Assembly: GCA_964434105.1 (NCBI GenBank)
Contig: CAYSTJ010000007.1
Location: 34,009 to 98,008, forward strand
Source: CAYNST01 sp964434105
GTDB lineage: Bacteria > Pseudomonadota > Gammaproteobacteria > Pseudomonadales > Cellvibrionaceae
Direction: 5' to 3'
Length of the DNA: 64,000 nt
Position numbers and translations under genes: made by a program
In this document: one piece after another, positions 1 through 9,433 of the stretch
Numbering within the stretch: position 1 is the first letter of the stretch
How the letters are laid out: every line of letters starts with the position of its first letter
Notes under the pieces: model-generated
What the model was told of the DNA's origin: nothing
Seen by the model: only the letters and a program-made list of their open reading frames with translations
Databases searched by the model: none

Positions 1-216
1 CTGCTTTTCTGCACGGGTCAAACGTGCGCCAATAATATGGTCGAACCGCTGCCAGGGTACGCTGGTTGCCCACAGCACCAACTGGATGGCTTCATCCCAG
101 CTGTTATCCGTGCCATGACCGTAGAACAGACCGGCGCGTTCGAATTCACTTGCTGTCCATCGTACCCAGTCCAGCACGGTCAGCAGTTCGTCATACAGGG
201 TTGCATCATCGGCCAT
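1..216 (-). CDS. prmB: PrmB, ribosomal protein L3 glutamine methyltransferase (5' part only)
   Basis: Only the first 72 codons are in the window; the gene runs off the left edge. PrmB methylates the glutamine of ribosomal protein L3 using S-adenosylmethionine. The visible part is the N-terminal helical domain, with the family signature FYGHGTDNSWDEA at residues 31-43 followed by ARLTRAEK. The catalytic NPPY motif would lie outside the window. The start at 216 has GAGG eight bases upstream; an in-frame ATG at 222 is possible but too close to that site. It diverges from folE across 173 bp. Identification rests on the N-terminal motif and is fairly secure. Confidence 0.85.
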   Translation of the reverse strand, partial: MADDATLYDELLTVLDWVRWTASEFERAGLFYGHGTDNSWDEAIQLVLWATSVPWQRFDHIIGARLTRAEKQ

Positions 217-389
217 CTTCATAACCTCAAAAAAATGGACGGCAGTTTACCTGTAAACCTGGGTAGCGTGCACCTGGAAACCATTTTCGGCGCAAAGCCG
301 GGCCGCCTGTAAAGTTCCGCTTTATAAAAACAGACTAATCGCTTAGGGTAAGCGCTTTTGGCAGTAACCCGTAAAAAAGCGACCCATTT

Positions 390-932
390 ATGAAAGAGCA
401 ATTCGAACAGATTATCAAAGAAATCGGCGAAGACCTGCAGCGCCCCGGGCTGGTCGATACGCCCAAGCGGGCAGCGGCAGCCATTAAATTCCTGACCGGC
501 GGATACCGTCAGACCCTGGACCAGATCGTCAATGGGGCCCTGTTTCCCTGCGACGCCAATGACATGATCATGGTCAAGGATATCGAGCTGTACTCCATGT
601 GCGAGCATCATATGTTGCCTTTTATTGGCAAGGCCCATGTTGGCTATATTCCGCGGGACAAGGTGCTGGGCCTGTCCAAAGTTGCGCGCATCGTTAATAT
701 GTACGCACGACGACTTCAGATACAGGAGCAGCTGACTCACCAGATCGCCACAGCGATCGAAGGCATAACCAATGCCGCCGGCGTTGCAGTCATCATTGAA
801 GCCAAGCACCTTTGCATGATGATGCGCGGCGTGGAAAAGCAGAACTCACTGATGAAAACGTCAGCCATGCTCGGGGCATTTCGCAATAACGCCGCTACCC
901 GCACCGAGTTTTTGGCCTTGCTCGCCAAATAG
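390..932 (+). CDS. folE: GTP cyclohydrolase I
   Basis: Catalyses the first committed step from GTP to 7,8-dihydroneopterin triphosphate, the entry to folate synthesis, as a cytoplasmic decamer. At 180 residues it has the usual length of the compact bacterial form. Zinc ligands are visible as Cys71 and His74 in CEHHMLPF and Cys142 in KHLCMMMRGVEKQ, the last being the conserved C-terminal signature. The segment LSKVAR at 95-100 is the conserved active-site stretch. It is transcribed away from prmB and its 3' end faces the DUF4892 gene, with 33 bp between the stops. Confidence 0.96.
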   Translation: MKEQFEQIIKEIGEDLQRPGLVDTPKRAAAAIKFLTGGYRQTLDQIVNGALFPCDANDMIMVKDIELYSMCEHHMLPFIGKAHVGYIPRDKVLGLSKVARIVNMYARRLQIQEQLTHQIATAIEGITNAAGVAVIIEAKHLCMMMRGVEKQNSLMKTSAMLGAFRNNAATRTEFLALLAK

Positions 933-965
933 CAGCAACCGAAGTACCCAACCGGCCCGCAACGG

Positions 966-1880
966 CTACTCCGTGCGCTGCGGGCCGGGAACCAGCACCA
1001 CCCTCGGCACCCCCGGCGCACTTTCAGGTGCCAGACTGCCAACACCGTGCACTGTAAGACGACTCACGTCTGCCTCGGCCGCGCGCAACTGCTGCATGAC
1101 AAATGTGGCATACATGAGTGATCGCTCCTGCTCGCCTTCCAGATTGTCACGACCGTAGTCATGGCCTACCAGTCGCCAGCGCGCATCACTGTGCTCGAGA
1201 AATGCTTTCAGTGTCTCCACACCCTCCGCCGACAGCCGGGGCGCACCGCTGGCATCAAGCTGGAAGCCGGGCACGGTGTAATAGCCAATCCGGGTCAGCC
1301 GCCGCTCTACTTCACTGACGTTGACCTGGCCGGCGGGCGCCGCGGCCAGATCAATGACATCACGCTGCAGATAAATACGGCGATTGCCGCGCTGTACCAG
1401 ATACAAAACCACGTAGCCCTTGCGCTGACCGGTCATTTCCCAGACGGCGTAGTTCTGATAGTTATCGAGTCCGAACAGCTGTTTGACATTCAGAAACTCA
1501 TTGGCCCAGCCGCTGCTGCTGCCACAGTCCAGGCCGTCACAGGTAAAAACCCTGCGATACCCCTGCCGCCCGACAAAATGATCGAGCAATTTACGTTTTG
1601 CATGACTGAAGGTGACGCTGGACTGCAATTCGTAGGTTTCTCTCTTCACGATTCCATTTAAGGTTTGCTGCTTATCCGCCCGCCATTGATTATTGACTTT
1701 TTTGATGGAGCTGGTAACCAGCCGGTAGGTTCCATCCTCCTGCCTGGCATCGAACATCAATCGAGCGCCTTCAAGAATATCCAGCTCGGTGTCGGCGCCA
1801 ACGAGCGACGTTTGCAGAAACAGGGCGAATGCCAGTATAAAGCCACGCACAATCCTGCATTTTGTTCCAGAAATAATCAC
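966..1880 (-). CDS. DUF4892 family exported protein
   Basis: A 304-residue protein with an N-terminal signal peptide (hydrophobic residues 13-27, likely cleaved after VGA near 29). The body contains FTCDGLDCGSSSGWANEF, the cysteine-containing hallmark I associate with DUF4892 proteins of Pseudomonas relatives. The C-terminal third (about 195-300) resembles an OmpA-like fold, with a VGHDYG segment and a following RS-YA helix, but the usual peptidoglycan-binding residues are not clearly present. The start is GTG with no ATG nearby. It probably acts in the periplasm or at the outer membrane; function unknown. It is a single gene, convergent with folE. Confidence 0.7.
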   Translation of the reverse strand: MIISGTKCRIVRGFILAFALFLQTSLVGADTELDILEGARLMFDARQEDGTYRLVTSSIKKVNNQWRADKQQTLNGIVKRETYELQSSVTFSHAKRKLLDHFVGRQGYRRVFTCDGLDCGSSSGWANEFLNVKQLFGLDNYQNYAVWEMTGQRKGYVVLYLVQRGNRRIYLQRDVIDLAAAPAGQVNVSEVERRLTRIGYYTVPGFQLDASGAPRLSAEGVETLKAFLEHSDARWRLVGHDYGRDNLEGEQERSLMYATFVMQQLRAAEADVSRLTVHGVGSLAPESAPGVPRVVLVPGPQRTE

Positions 1881-1984
1881 TAATCAGTTTCCCGTGGATT
1901 TCGCAAAAGGTTAAGTATCAGCAGCCGCCGTACGCGACCGGCCATTGTCGGTGTTCCGGCGCCGATTTGCCCGTGCCGGCTGCT

Positions 1985-2461
1985 TTATACAGGATGCTGA
2001 ATCCAGGACAGTGTACCGCATCCCCGGGCAACCGCTATATCCAGTCTGACCGCCGCCATACTCCCGGTGCTCAGTCGGTACTGCCCCGGCTCAAAGCCGC
2101 ACAATTCATCCAGCAGGGTTCCCAATAGCGGCTGATGAGACACCAGCAACAGTTTCCGGCCCGGACTATCATGTGTATCGAGATGATCAATGACCATTTG
2201 AGGATTGCTGCAGGGTGTCAGAACATCCATAACGTCGGTCGGGCAGCGTTTGAGCTCTGGCTGTAACTCCTGAATGACTTCCAGTGTCTGCCGCGCTCTC
2301 AGGTAGGGACTGACCCAGACACTGTCGATGCCTTTCAGGCGGTCGCCGCTGGATTGAATCGCCCGCTGCAACTCGTCACGCCCCGTCGGAGTCAGTGCGC
2401 GCAATTGATCACTGCTGGCCACCGGCTCAGCGCGGCCGTGCCGAAATAAAATGACTTCCAT
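1985..2461 (-). CDS. sixA: Phosphohistidine phosphatase SixA
   Basis: A small histidine-phosphatase-superfamily enzyme of 158 residues, the normal size for SixA. The catalytic RHG motif is at residues 7-9 (LFRHGRAEP), a second conserved arginine is in SPYLRARQT, and the second catalytic histidine is in VSHQPLLG. SixA removes phosphate from histidine of HPt-domain or phosphotransferase proteins; the substrate here is unknown. It has a GAGG site seven to ten bases upstream and follows the DUF4389 gene and gpsA in the same direction, an order shared with other gammaproteobacteria. Confidence 0.9.
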   Translation of the reverse strand: MEVILFRHGRAEPVASSDQLRALTPTGRDELQRAIQSSGDRLKGIDSVWVSPYLRARQTLEVIQELQPELKRCPTDVMDVLTPCSNPQMVIDHLDTHDSPGRKLLLVSHQPLLGTLLDELCGFEPGQYRLSTGSMAAVRLDIAVARGCGTLSWIQHPV

Positions 2462-2591
2462 CAGCTTTTCCTCACTCTTGTACTGCCCGACTGTGATAGC
2501 CCTCGCCAGTTCAACCCACCCTTAAGTGTTTGGCAAACCGGCGTATTTTTATCGTTTTCAGGAACACAGTCGCTGACATCAGCGAACAACG

Positions 2592-3269
2592 CTACTCAGG
2601 CTTTTTCCGGGTGCGTGTCGTTTTCCCTGTATTGCCGGCTGGTTCCGGCGTTATATCTTCCGGTAACTCGCCAGCATCCGGCGTCCCCGGCTGACTGGCC
2701 GGGTCTATCGCCGGTGAAGCGGGACTCTGGTTATCCACGTCTGCCGCCGGCTCCACGTCAATCAATGATGTTGCGGCAGTCACCTCGGTCGGCTCGGCGT
2801 CAGATGGTGCTTCTACGACAGGGTCAGACGTTGATTCAGCGCCGACGTCGTATGGTGATTCCACTTCGGCGTCCGCGGCTGTGGTATGCCGGGTGGGGGG
2901 GGCAGTATCCGTTTGCGTCGTAGCGGGTTTGACCTGGGCTGGCGCGGGTGCCTGCTCATGGATCGGGTCCCGTTCCGGTACGATCACGGTCGTGCTGTCG
3001 CCGGGCCAGTCGGCAAAGGGAAACGGCTTAAAATCGGTGTTGTAGGTCAGAAACATCAGCATCTGATGTATATAAAGCGTCAGCTCGCGACCAAAGACCC
3101 GCAACTTGGTGTTTTCGGCGCCGGTCAGCAAGGCAAATACAAACTGCACCACCACCAGAATGACCATAAAAAAGGACGCGATATACAGGAAAAATGCAAA
3201 TAGAATCATGTACAAAAAACGCACCCAGTGCTTGCTGGATGTCAGATTATTCTTCAGTTGTTCGTCCAT
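2592..3269 (-). CDS. DUF4389 membrane protein with long acidic tail
   Basis: A 225-residue protein. The N-terminal 90 residues match DUF4389: SSKHWVRFLYMILF, a long hydrophobic hairpin (about residues 17-50), then the conserved stretch LYIHQMLMFLTYNTDFKPFPF. The remaining 130 residues are a low-complexity Pro/Ala/Glu/Asp/Thr-rich tail ending in a basic patch (TRTRKK), probably disordered and cytoplasmic. It starts 13 bp after the gpsA stop and is presumably co-transcribed with gpsA and sixA. Function unknown. Confidence 0.8.
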   Translation of the reverse strand: MDEQLKNNLTSSKHWVRFLYMILFAFFLYIASFFMVILVVVQFVFALLTGAENTKLRVFGRELTLYIHQMLMFLTYNTDFKPFPFADWPGDSTTVIVPERDPIHEQAPAPAQVKPATTQTDTAPPTRHTTAADAEVESPYDVGAESTSDPVVEAPSDAEPTEVTAATSLIDVEPAADVDNQSPASPAIDPASQPGTPDAGELPEDITPEPAGNTGKTTRTRKKPE

Positions 3270-3281
3270 TATTGCCCCCGG

Positions 3282-4313
3282 TTATGGTTGTTGACTGTAC
3301 TCGACATCAGATGCCATGGCACCGCTCATCAATTCTTTTATAACCTTTTCGATATTCCGCCCCTGAAACATAACGGCATACAGCCCCGACGCGAGTGGCA
3401 TATAAACACCCAGTTCATCTGCCTTTGACTTGACTATTTTTAATGTGTTCACCCCCTCGGCCACCTGCCCGACGTCCCGAACCGCCTGCTCCAGTGAGTG
3501 CCCCTGCCCCAGGGCAAAACCAATCCGATAGTTGCGGCTCAGGTCGGAGCTACAGGTCAAAAACAGATCACCCACGCCCGCCAGCCCCAGAAAAGTCGCC
3601 GGGTCTGCACCCAGTGTTTTGGCGAAGCGTCCCATCTCGGCAAGACTGCGGGTAAGAATCATGGACTGCGTGTTGAATCCGCACCCCATCGCGACGGCCA
3701 TGCCGGCTATAATGGCATAAATATTCTTCAAAGCACCAGCCAGCTCGACGCCGATCCGGTCACGGTTGGTGTACACGCGAAAGGTATTCGAAGAAAACAA
3801 CCGGGGAATGCGTGCAAGAATTTCTTCATGCTGGCTCGCGATAACGCTGCCAGTGTACTGATTGGTCACGATTTCCTTCGCGAAATTGGGTCCACTCAAA
3901 ACACCAACCGGACGCTCACCCAACTCCTGCTCAAGTATTTCGGTCATTCGCGTGAACGAACCGCCTTCAATGCCCTTGGTCGCACTGACCAGCAGACAGT
4001 CATCCCGCAGGAATGGCGCCGCCGCACGAACCACCTCCCGGTAGGAGTGGCTCGGTACCGCCAGCACGAGTATCTGGCAATGGCGCACTGCCGCATCCAG
4101 GTTCGCAGTCACTGTCAGGTTGTCATGGAGAGTATGCCCCGGCAAATAATCGGCATTTTCCCGGGTACGCTGCGCAACCGCCGCACGTTCGGCATTACGC
4201 AACCACAGACAGGTGTGATGGCCATTGGTGGCAATGATATTGGCGAGCGCTGTGCCGAAACTGCCGCCGCCAAGTACGGTAACTACGTAGGACTGTTGCG
4301 TATGGTGATGCAT
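3282..4313 (-). CDS. gpsA: Glycerol-3-phosphate dehydrogenase [NAD(P)+]
   Basis: Reduces dihydroxyacetone phosphate to sn-glycerol 3-phosphate, the backbone for phospholipids; cytoplasmic. It has 343 residues, close to the family norm. The Rossmann motif GGGSFGTALA is at 15-24, followed by NLTVTANLD, the substrate-loop motif SATKGIE, GPNFAKEI and the catalytic-lysine region GVELAGALKNI. The C-terminal domain carries GLAGVGDLFLTCSSDLSRN. It heads the gpsA-DUF4389-sixA unit. Confidence 0.97.
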   Translation of the reverse strand: MHHHTQQSYVVTVLGGGSFGTALANIIATNGHHTCLWLRNAERAAVAQRTRENADYLPGHTLHDNLTVTANLDAAVRHCQILVLAVPSHSYREVVRAAAPFLRDDCLLVSATKGIEGGSFTRMTEILEQELGERPVGVLSGPNFAKEIVTNQYTGSVIASQHEEILARIPRLFSSNTFRVYTNRDRIGVELAGALKNIYAIIAGMAVAMGCGFNTQSMILTRSLAEMGRFAKTLGADPATFLGLAGVGDLFLTCSSDLSRNYRIGFALGQGHSLEQAVRDVGQVAEGVNTLKIVKSKADELGVYMPLASGLYAVMFQGRNIEKVIKELMSGAMASDVEYSQQP

Positions 4314-4493
4314 GTTTGACCCTTACTGGACACCAGCTGGTCACCCGGGTCCGGTTCACAAATCTCGCGGCAGGAAAGCGCACATGGCGCCAAAACACCA
4401 CTGACCGCCCGTAACAGGATAGACAGGACGCGTCTTTCCTGCGGACAGCCAGCGCGACTGGACAGCCGGCACCCGGCCGGCGATTATTTTTAA

Positions 4494-6398
4494 TCAGTTA
4501 AACAAATCCAGCAACAGTTTGTTCAGACGCTGCACGTAGGCTGCCGGGTCCGCCAGGTGCCCACCCTCTGCCAGACTCGCCTGATCGAACAGTATATGGG
4601 CCAGATCGGCAAAACGATCTTCATCGGCTTCGTTATCCAGCTTACTGACCAGTGGGTGTTCCGGATTGATTTCAATGATTGGCTTTGATTCCGGGACTTT
4701 CTGTCCTGCGGATTCCAGCAGACGCCGCATCTGACTACCCATGTCGTCCTCGCCGACTACCAGGCAGGCCGGCGATTCCGTCAACCGGTGTGTTACCCGG
4801 ACATCCTCTACGGTGTCGGTCAGCACATCTTTCAAACGCTTCACCAGGCTTTCGAACTGCGCTTCGACCTGCTTGTGGCTTTCCTTCTCTTCCTCGGTTT
4901 CCACGCCGCCGAGATCCAGCGAGCCCTTGCCGACATCCTGCAATGCCTTGCCGTCGTACTCCATCAGGTGACCCATCAGCCAGTCGTCCACCCGGTCGGT
5001 AAGCAGCAGCACTTCAACGCCTTTTTTACGGAAGACTTCCAGATGCGGGCTGTTCTTCGCGGTATTAAAATTTTCGGCGACGACGTAATAAATCTTGTCC
5101 TGCCCTTCCTTCATGCGCTCGATATACTGGTCCAGCGACTGATCCTGCGCGGGGCTGTCGGTATGGGTGGTGGAAAAACGCAGCAGCTTCGCAATTTTCT
5201 CACGATTGGCGTAGTCTTCGGCCGGGCCCTCTTTCAAGACCTGACCAAATTCCTTCCAGAAGGTGGCGTATTTTTCTGCATCGTTGCTGGCCAGTTTCGA
5301 CAGCATATCCAGCGCGCGTTTGGTAAGCGCGGATTTCATACTGTCGACATTCGGGTCCTTCTGCAGGATCTCGCGGGATACGTTCAGTGACAGGTCGTTG
5401 GAATCCACCACACCTTTAATAAACCGCAGGTAAATCGGCAGAAACTGCTCGGCTTCATCCATAATAAACGTACGCTGCACATAGAGCTTCAGGCCGCGCA
5501 CACCTTCCCGGTTATACATATCGAACGGTGCACGCCCCGGTACATAGAGCAGACTGGTGTAATCCAGCTTGCCTTCCACCCGGTTGTGGCTCCAGGTCAG
5601 CGGCTCACCAAAATCGTGGCTTATGTGCTTGTAGAATTCGTTGTATTCCTCGTCGGTAATGTCGCTGCGCGAGCGGGTCCACAGCGCGGTCGCCTTGTTG
5701 ACGGTTTCGTCTTCCGGTGCCTGCTTTTCTTTCTCTTCATCACCGAAATTTTCTTTCTGCATCACAATCGGTAACGAGATATGATCGGAATACTTTTTAA
5801 TGATGGACCGCAAACGCCAGCCATCGGCAAACTCTTCTTCGCCCTTTTTCAGATGCAGAACAACGCGGGTGCCACGCTTCTCCATGTCTACGGGTTCGAT
5901 GGTGTAGTCGGCCTCACCAGCGGAGGACCAGTGCACACCCTGCGCCGGGCTCAAACCGGCCCGACGGGTAAATACATCCACCCGGTCGGACACGATAAAC
6001 GCAGAATAGAAGCCGACCCCGAACTGCCCGATCAGCTGCGAATCCTTCTTCTGATCACCCGACAGTTTTGACAGAAACTGTGCGGTGCCGGATTTGGCAA
6101 TAGTCCCCAGGTGGTCGATAACTTCCTCCCGGCTCATACCGATACCGTTATCTTCAATGGTCACGGTGTTGGCTTCCTTGTCAAAGCTGATCCGAATCTT
6201 CAGTTCGGGATCACTTTCCAGCAGCTCAGCGTTCTCCAGCGCTTCAAAGCGCAGCTTATCGGCAGCATCCGACGCGTTGGAAACGAGTTCGCGCAGAAAG
6301 ATCTCTTTGTTGGAATACAGAGAGTGGATCATCAAGTGCAGCAGCTGCTTGGCCTCGGTCTCAAATCCACGGGTTTCTATCGCGGCATTTACCGTCAT
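4494..6398 (-). CDS. htpG: Chaperone HtpG (Hsp90)
   Basis: ATP-dependent Hsp90 homologue that remodels client proteins in the cytoplasm. The start at 6398 (MTVNAAIETRGFE) is chosen because AGGAG lies just upstream and family members begin this way; an open frame runs a further 25 codons upstream without a good site. The protein is 634 residues, standard length. GHKL ATPase motifs are clear: the helix LRELVSNASDAADKLR, DNGIGM, and the lid motif GQFGVGFYSAF. The middle domain has NVSREILQ, and the C-terminal dimerisation domain is complete. It is a single gene with no neighbour closer than 95 bp. Confidence 0.98.
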   Translation of the reverse strand: MTVNAAIETRGFETEAKQLLHLMIHSLYSNKEIFLRELVSNASDAADKLRFEALENAELLESDPELKIRISFDKEANTVTIEDNGIGMSREEVIDHLGTIAKSGTAQFLSKLSGDQKKDSQLIGQFGVGFYSAFIVSDRVDVFTRRAGLSPAQGVHWSSAGEADYTIEPVDMEKRGTRVVLHLKKGEEEFADGWRLRSIIKKYSDHISLPIVMQKENFGDEEKEKQAPEDETVNKATALWTRSRSDITDEEYNEFYKHISHDFGEPLTWSHNRVEGKLDYTSLLYVPGRAPFDMYNREGVRGLKLYVQRTFIMDEAEQFLPIYLRFIKGVVDSNDLSLNVSREILQKDPNVDSMKSALTKRALDMLSKLASNDAEKYATFWKEFGQVLKEGPAEDYANREKIAKLLRFSTTHTDSPAQDQSLDQYIERMKEGQDKIYYVVAENFNTAKNSPHLEVFRKKGVEVLLLTDRVDDWLMGHLMEYDGKALQDVGKGSLDLGGVETEEEKESHKQVEAQFESLVKRLKDVLTDTVEDVRVTHRLTESPACLVVGEDDMGSQMRRLLESAGQKVPESKPIIEINPEHPLVSKLDNEADEDRFADLAHILFDQASLAEGGHLADPAAYVQRLNKLLLDLFN

Positions 6399-6570
6399 TG
6401 CATATCTCCTGAGGGTATGGGCATTTAGGGAATTCTGAGTAGGGCAAGATGGGGTTGGTCTGCCAGAATTCAAGTTACAACCTGTATTCGCGTCGGCAGC
6501 ACGTTATTAATGGGGTCGATTATGCAAGCCGGCCCCCGAACGCCAATGCCGCCGCGCCAGGACGGGACAG

Positions 6571-6598
6571 AACAGGAAGGTCAGAACAGGAAGGTCAG
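6571..6598. repeat. Two tandem copies of a 14-bp unit upstream of htpG
   Basis: The unit AACAGGAAGGTCAG occurs twice in perfect tandem. It lies in the 260-bp space between the htpG start and the DUF4156 gene, on the promoter side of htpG. A related GAACAGGAAGA string is seen near 35778 after rsmE. No known operator matches; it may be chance or a slippage product. Confidence 0.6.
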
Positions 6599-6658
6599 TA
6601 CGGGGGAGCAGCCCGTCAGGGGCAGTATGGCCTCACGATTGCCGCGAGGCCGGTAGCG

Positions 6659-6970
6659 TCAGGGGCAGCGGTAGACGGCAAATACCTGGGAGCCGCGGTC
6701 CACCAGTGACTCCGCCACGATCGTATCGCCCCCCATTACAGCAGCTTCACGCTGGGCCAGCGTCACCAGCTCGTCGCCGACCTTGGCGGAAGACCGCGGG
6801 ACCACAACTATCCGGCCCAGCGTTTTAACATTGGCAAGCCCGATGCGCTTGCATTCCGTAACTTCCGATGGCTTGGCGAGCCGGACAGCGGACGACCCGG
6901 CGTCCGGTTTAACCCAGGTGCAGGCAGACACACAGCACGCCAGCAAGAGACACACACTTGATTTCACCAC
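6659..6970 (-). CDS. DUF4156-type small lipoprotein
   Basis: A 103-residue protein with a lipoprotein signal peptide: hydrophobic LLLACCVSAC with the lipobox cysteine at residue 17. The mature part resembles DUF4156 proteins (EVTECKRIGLANVKT and a late GGDTIV segment, ending in a conserved YRCP cysteine). It is probably anchored to the inner leaflet of the outer membrane because no Asp follows the lipidated Cys. It is the last gene of a three-gene minus-strand unit, 3 bp after the FHA gene stop, so it is translationally close to the FHA and protease genes. Function unknown. Confidence 0.65.
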   Translation of the reverse strand: MVKSSVCLLLACCVSACTWVKPDAGSSAVRLAKPSEVTECKRIGLANVKTLGRIVVVPRSSAKVGDELVTLAQREAAVMGGDTIVAESLVDRGSQVFAVYRCP

Positions 6971-6973
6971 GAT

Positions 6974-7975
6974 TTACTCCTCGGTTCCGGTGGCTTGGAT
7001 TTTGGGGAGGTCGCCGTACAGTGACTGGGTTGCGGTCATGAACGCCTCCAGCGTTACATCGTCCCGAAATTGCCAGCCCGGGGTGACCAGAGCCCGGTTA
7101 TAGGGTGGCATCGGATCGAATTCTGCTTTCTTCACGCTCTCGACCAGCAACGGTATCACCAGAATGAGCACGGGTATTGCGGCCGCAATGCCGGCGCGGG
7201 TATGCATGCGCAACTGCGTGGCGAATATCAATGACACATAGATGACGTAAAACAGTATTGCCGCCATCAACAGCGTTGTCAGAGCCTCCGCGACGGGCCA
7301 CATGTTCAGGTTGAATACAGCGATCGACAGTCCAAAACCGGTGACATTAAATACGATCATGCCGAGCATTGCCACATTCCAGTGCACAGGAAACTTGCCA
7401 TCATGACGCAGACTGCGGCCCAGCAGCGACCAGACGCCGGCAAACAGGGCCGCGCCGGCCACCGCGTAGACAGCCTTCAGGCCGTGCTCCAGCAAACTGT
7501 CCACCCGCGGGTCGGCCAAATAGCTGTCCCGCATCTCCAGACCACCGAGGATCACGGCCAGCAGCAGGCACACCCACCAGAGGGACAGGGCTTGGCCGAC
7601 TTCCTCCCAGCGGGACATGGCCTCCGTTTCCGCTATGTGGTGATCGCTGGAATAGATCCGCACCAGCGTTCGACCCAGAGCGAACGTCTGGCCCGAGTAA
7701 AACGGATGCCGTCCCGATACCCGGGTTTTCTTTTTGACGCCATCACTGCGGCCACCCGGCAGCATCCAGGCACCATTCAGGGATTTCATGTCCACGCAGC
7801 TGAAGCGACCGGTGGCCGGATTCTGCTCCACGCGCAGGTGCAGGCGGTCAACATGGGAATCCGTAAGAATCACATCGCAATCAAACCCCCGGCCGATGGA
7901 GACATCCGTCTGGTCGAATACCTGGGTCTGCAAGGCCTGCCCGCTGCGGTTGATTTTCTCGACGACTATTGCCAC
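6974..7975 (-). CDS. FHA-domain multi-pass membrane protein
   Basis: A 333-residue protein starting with GTG. Residues 20-105 form a forkhead-associated domain (SIGRGFDCDVILTD, then DRLHLRV and DMKSLNGAW), which in this family binds phosphothreonine peptides. Hydrophobic segments at about 130-150, 167-188, 200-226, 230-252 and 262-280 predict five or so transmembrane helices, followed by a soluble tail of about 50 residues. In the Ser-x-x-His position of canonical FHA domains this protein has Asp-Arg-Leu-His, so phospho-binding is not assured. The start codon overlaps the last ten bases of the upstream protease gene, implying translational coupling. Partner kinase not seen nearby. Confidence 0.8.
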   Translation of the reverse strand: MAIVVEKINRSGQALQTQVFDQTDVSIGRGFDCDVILTDSHVDRLHLRVEQNPATGRFSCVDMKSLNGAWMLPGGRSDGVKKKTRVSGRHPFYSGQTFALGRTLVRIYSSDHHIAETEAMSRWEEVGQALSLWWVCLLLAVILGGLEMRDSYLADPRVDSLLEHGLKAVYAVAGAALFAGVWSLLGRSLRHDGKFPVHWNVAMLGMIVFNVTGFGLSIAVFNLNMWPVAEALTTLLMAAILFYVIYVSLIFATQLRMHTRAGIAAAIPVLILVIPLLVESVKKAEFDPMPPYNRALVTPGWQFRDDVTLEAFMTATQSLYGDLPKIQATGTEE

Positions 7976-9255
7976 TGGATCACCTCCGCAAACCGTCGCA
8001 GGAAGCGATCGGCCGCCCTGCGGGTTACGCCTGACAGGGTGAAATGGTCCATGGCGCCTTTATTGCGCTGGTCGAGTGATACGCCGATAAAAAACACATC
8101 ATGCAGGCCGGGTAACTGCTTGTACGCCCGCACACAGTAGCCGGCACGTCGCCGCATGCCTTTGCCCTCCCCCGAGGCCGGCGTGTGGATGATTTCATTC
8201 ACGCAGCGGTAATCACTCATATGATCCTTATGGCTTTCGTTGCCGGGGCGGGCGATGGAGGTATTCTCGGCCATGAGTCGATAAAAGGCGGACTGGGGCC
8301 ATCCGGTGCCTTCCAGATAATAAAATTCGTACTCCATATAGCCGGTGTTTACCTCGGCGTTGATAAAGATGTTGTCGGCGTTATTGCAACCCCGCGCAAT
8401 CTCCAACAAATTGCGATCCTCCTCCTCCTCGCTGTTACCCCAGCACTCGAACCAGTTCACCGTCTTGCCCAGAATCAATGCGCCGCCCATTTTTTCAAGG
8501 GGCCATTGCGTCGCGAGGATATCGTCAATCATCGCGTCCGTCGTCACGCCAATCTGTCTGGCCATGTCCGTCAGCAGATCATAATCCGCCGTAAGCTCGG
8601 GAATATTCCCGACCAGCCGCCCCAGCGCGGCAACCGGTACCAGAAAACCAATCTGGTTCCCCGCAGTGGCCACATTGATGCCAACCACTTCGGAATCCCG
8701 GTTCACGGTGGGGCCGCCACTCATGCCGGAATTGATCGCGCCGCTGAAGTGAATCCGGTCCAGAAACTTGTTCTCCACCAGACCGTTGTAGTTGCCCTGC
8801 ACCACGGTCAAACCGAGATCGTGCGGATTACCGAGTGAATACAGAATCTCCCCCCGACGCGGGCGCTGCCCGGACAGCACAAACGGCCGACCGGTAAAGT
8901 TGCCGTCTGTGGTACGCAGCACCGCCAGATCACTGACAACATCCACCGTCACTACTTCCATAACAAAGGTGACATCGCCCTGGTCGACCTCGATACGGAA
9001 ATCATCGGGCTTGAGAACCTTCTCGGAGACAACGTGATAGTTGGTGGCGATGTACCCGCCTTCGAGCAGAAAGCCGGTGCCCAATGCCGCACGGCTGCCG
9101 GATTTGTTTTCCATCATCCGCACCTGGAATATCGAATGTTCCATCTCGGAAAAAATGGTATCCGCACCGCGCTCAACATCAGCAAAAACCGCGGCCCGTG
9201 GCACCAGCAGAAGGGACGAGGCAAAAAGAAAATACGTTATGAATGTTTTAATCAT
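7966..9255 (-). CDS. Secreted trypsin-like serine protease (S1 family)
   Basis: A 429-residue protein from the ATG at 9255; a TTG six codons upstream is possible. A signal peptide (about 1-26, ending VFA) directs export. The protease domain has the complete triad: His74 in TNYHVV, Asp109 in SDLAVLR, Ser179 in GMSGGP. The oxyanion region INSGMSGGP and the following GINVATAGNQIGFLVP are as in DegP/HtrA-like enzymes, but no PDZ domain follows. Instead there is a 230-residue C-terminal domain with several cysteines (FECWGN, RGCNNA, YRCVNE, GYCVRAY) that I do not recognise. It overlaps the FHA gene, so both are likely expressed together. Confidence 0.82.
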   Translation of the reverse strand: MIKTFITYFLFASSLLLVPRAAVFADVERGADTIFSEMEHSIFQVRMMENKSGSRAALGTGFLLEGGYIATNYHVVSEKVLKPDDFRIEVDQGDVTFVMEVVTVDVVSDLAVLRTTDGNFTGRPFVLSGQRPRRGEILYSLGNPHDLGLTVVQGNYNGLVENKFLDRIHFSGAINSGMSGGPTVNRDSEVVGINVATAGNQIGFLVPVAALGRLVGNIPELTADYDLLTDMARQIGVTTDAMIDDILATQWPLEKMGGALILGKTVNWFECWGNSEEEEDRNLLEIARGCNNADNIFINAEVNTGYMEYEFYYLEGTGWPQSAFYRLMAENTSIARPGNESHKDHMSDYRCVNEIIHTPASGEGKGMRRRAGYCVRAYKQLPGLHDVFFIGVSLDQRNKGAMDHFTLSGVTRRAADRFLRRFAEVIQWQ

Positions 9256-9433
9256 CAGGTATCTGGCGAACAAATGGCATGTTCGACCATCATAGCTTAC
9301 CCGCGAGAAAATAACAGTATTCAGCGCGGGCGGGCTCTATAACGACACGGGATTGGTCTAATCCCGTGGCTATATTTAACACATAGCGTGGGCCAGTGGT
9401 TCAGGAAGCTGACCCGCTATTCACGACATGTAG

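Noticed and set aside
37..312. Plus-strand open frame at the left edge
   Set aside because: It is antisense to the recognisable prmB start and has no ribosome site.
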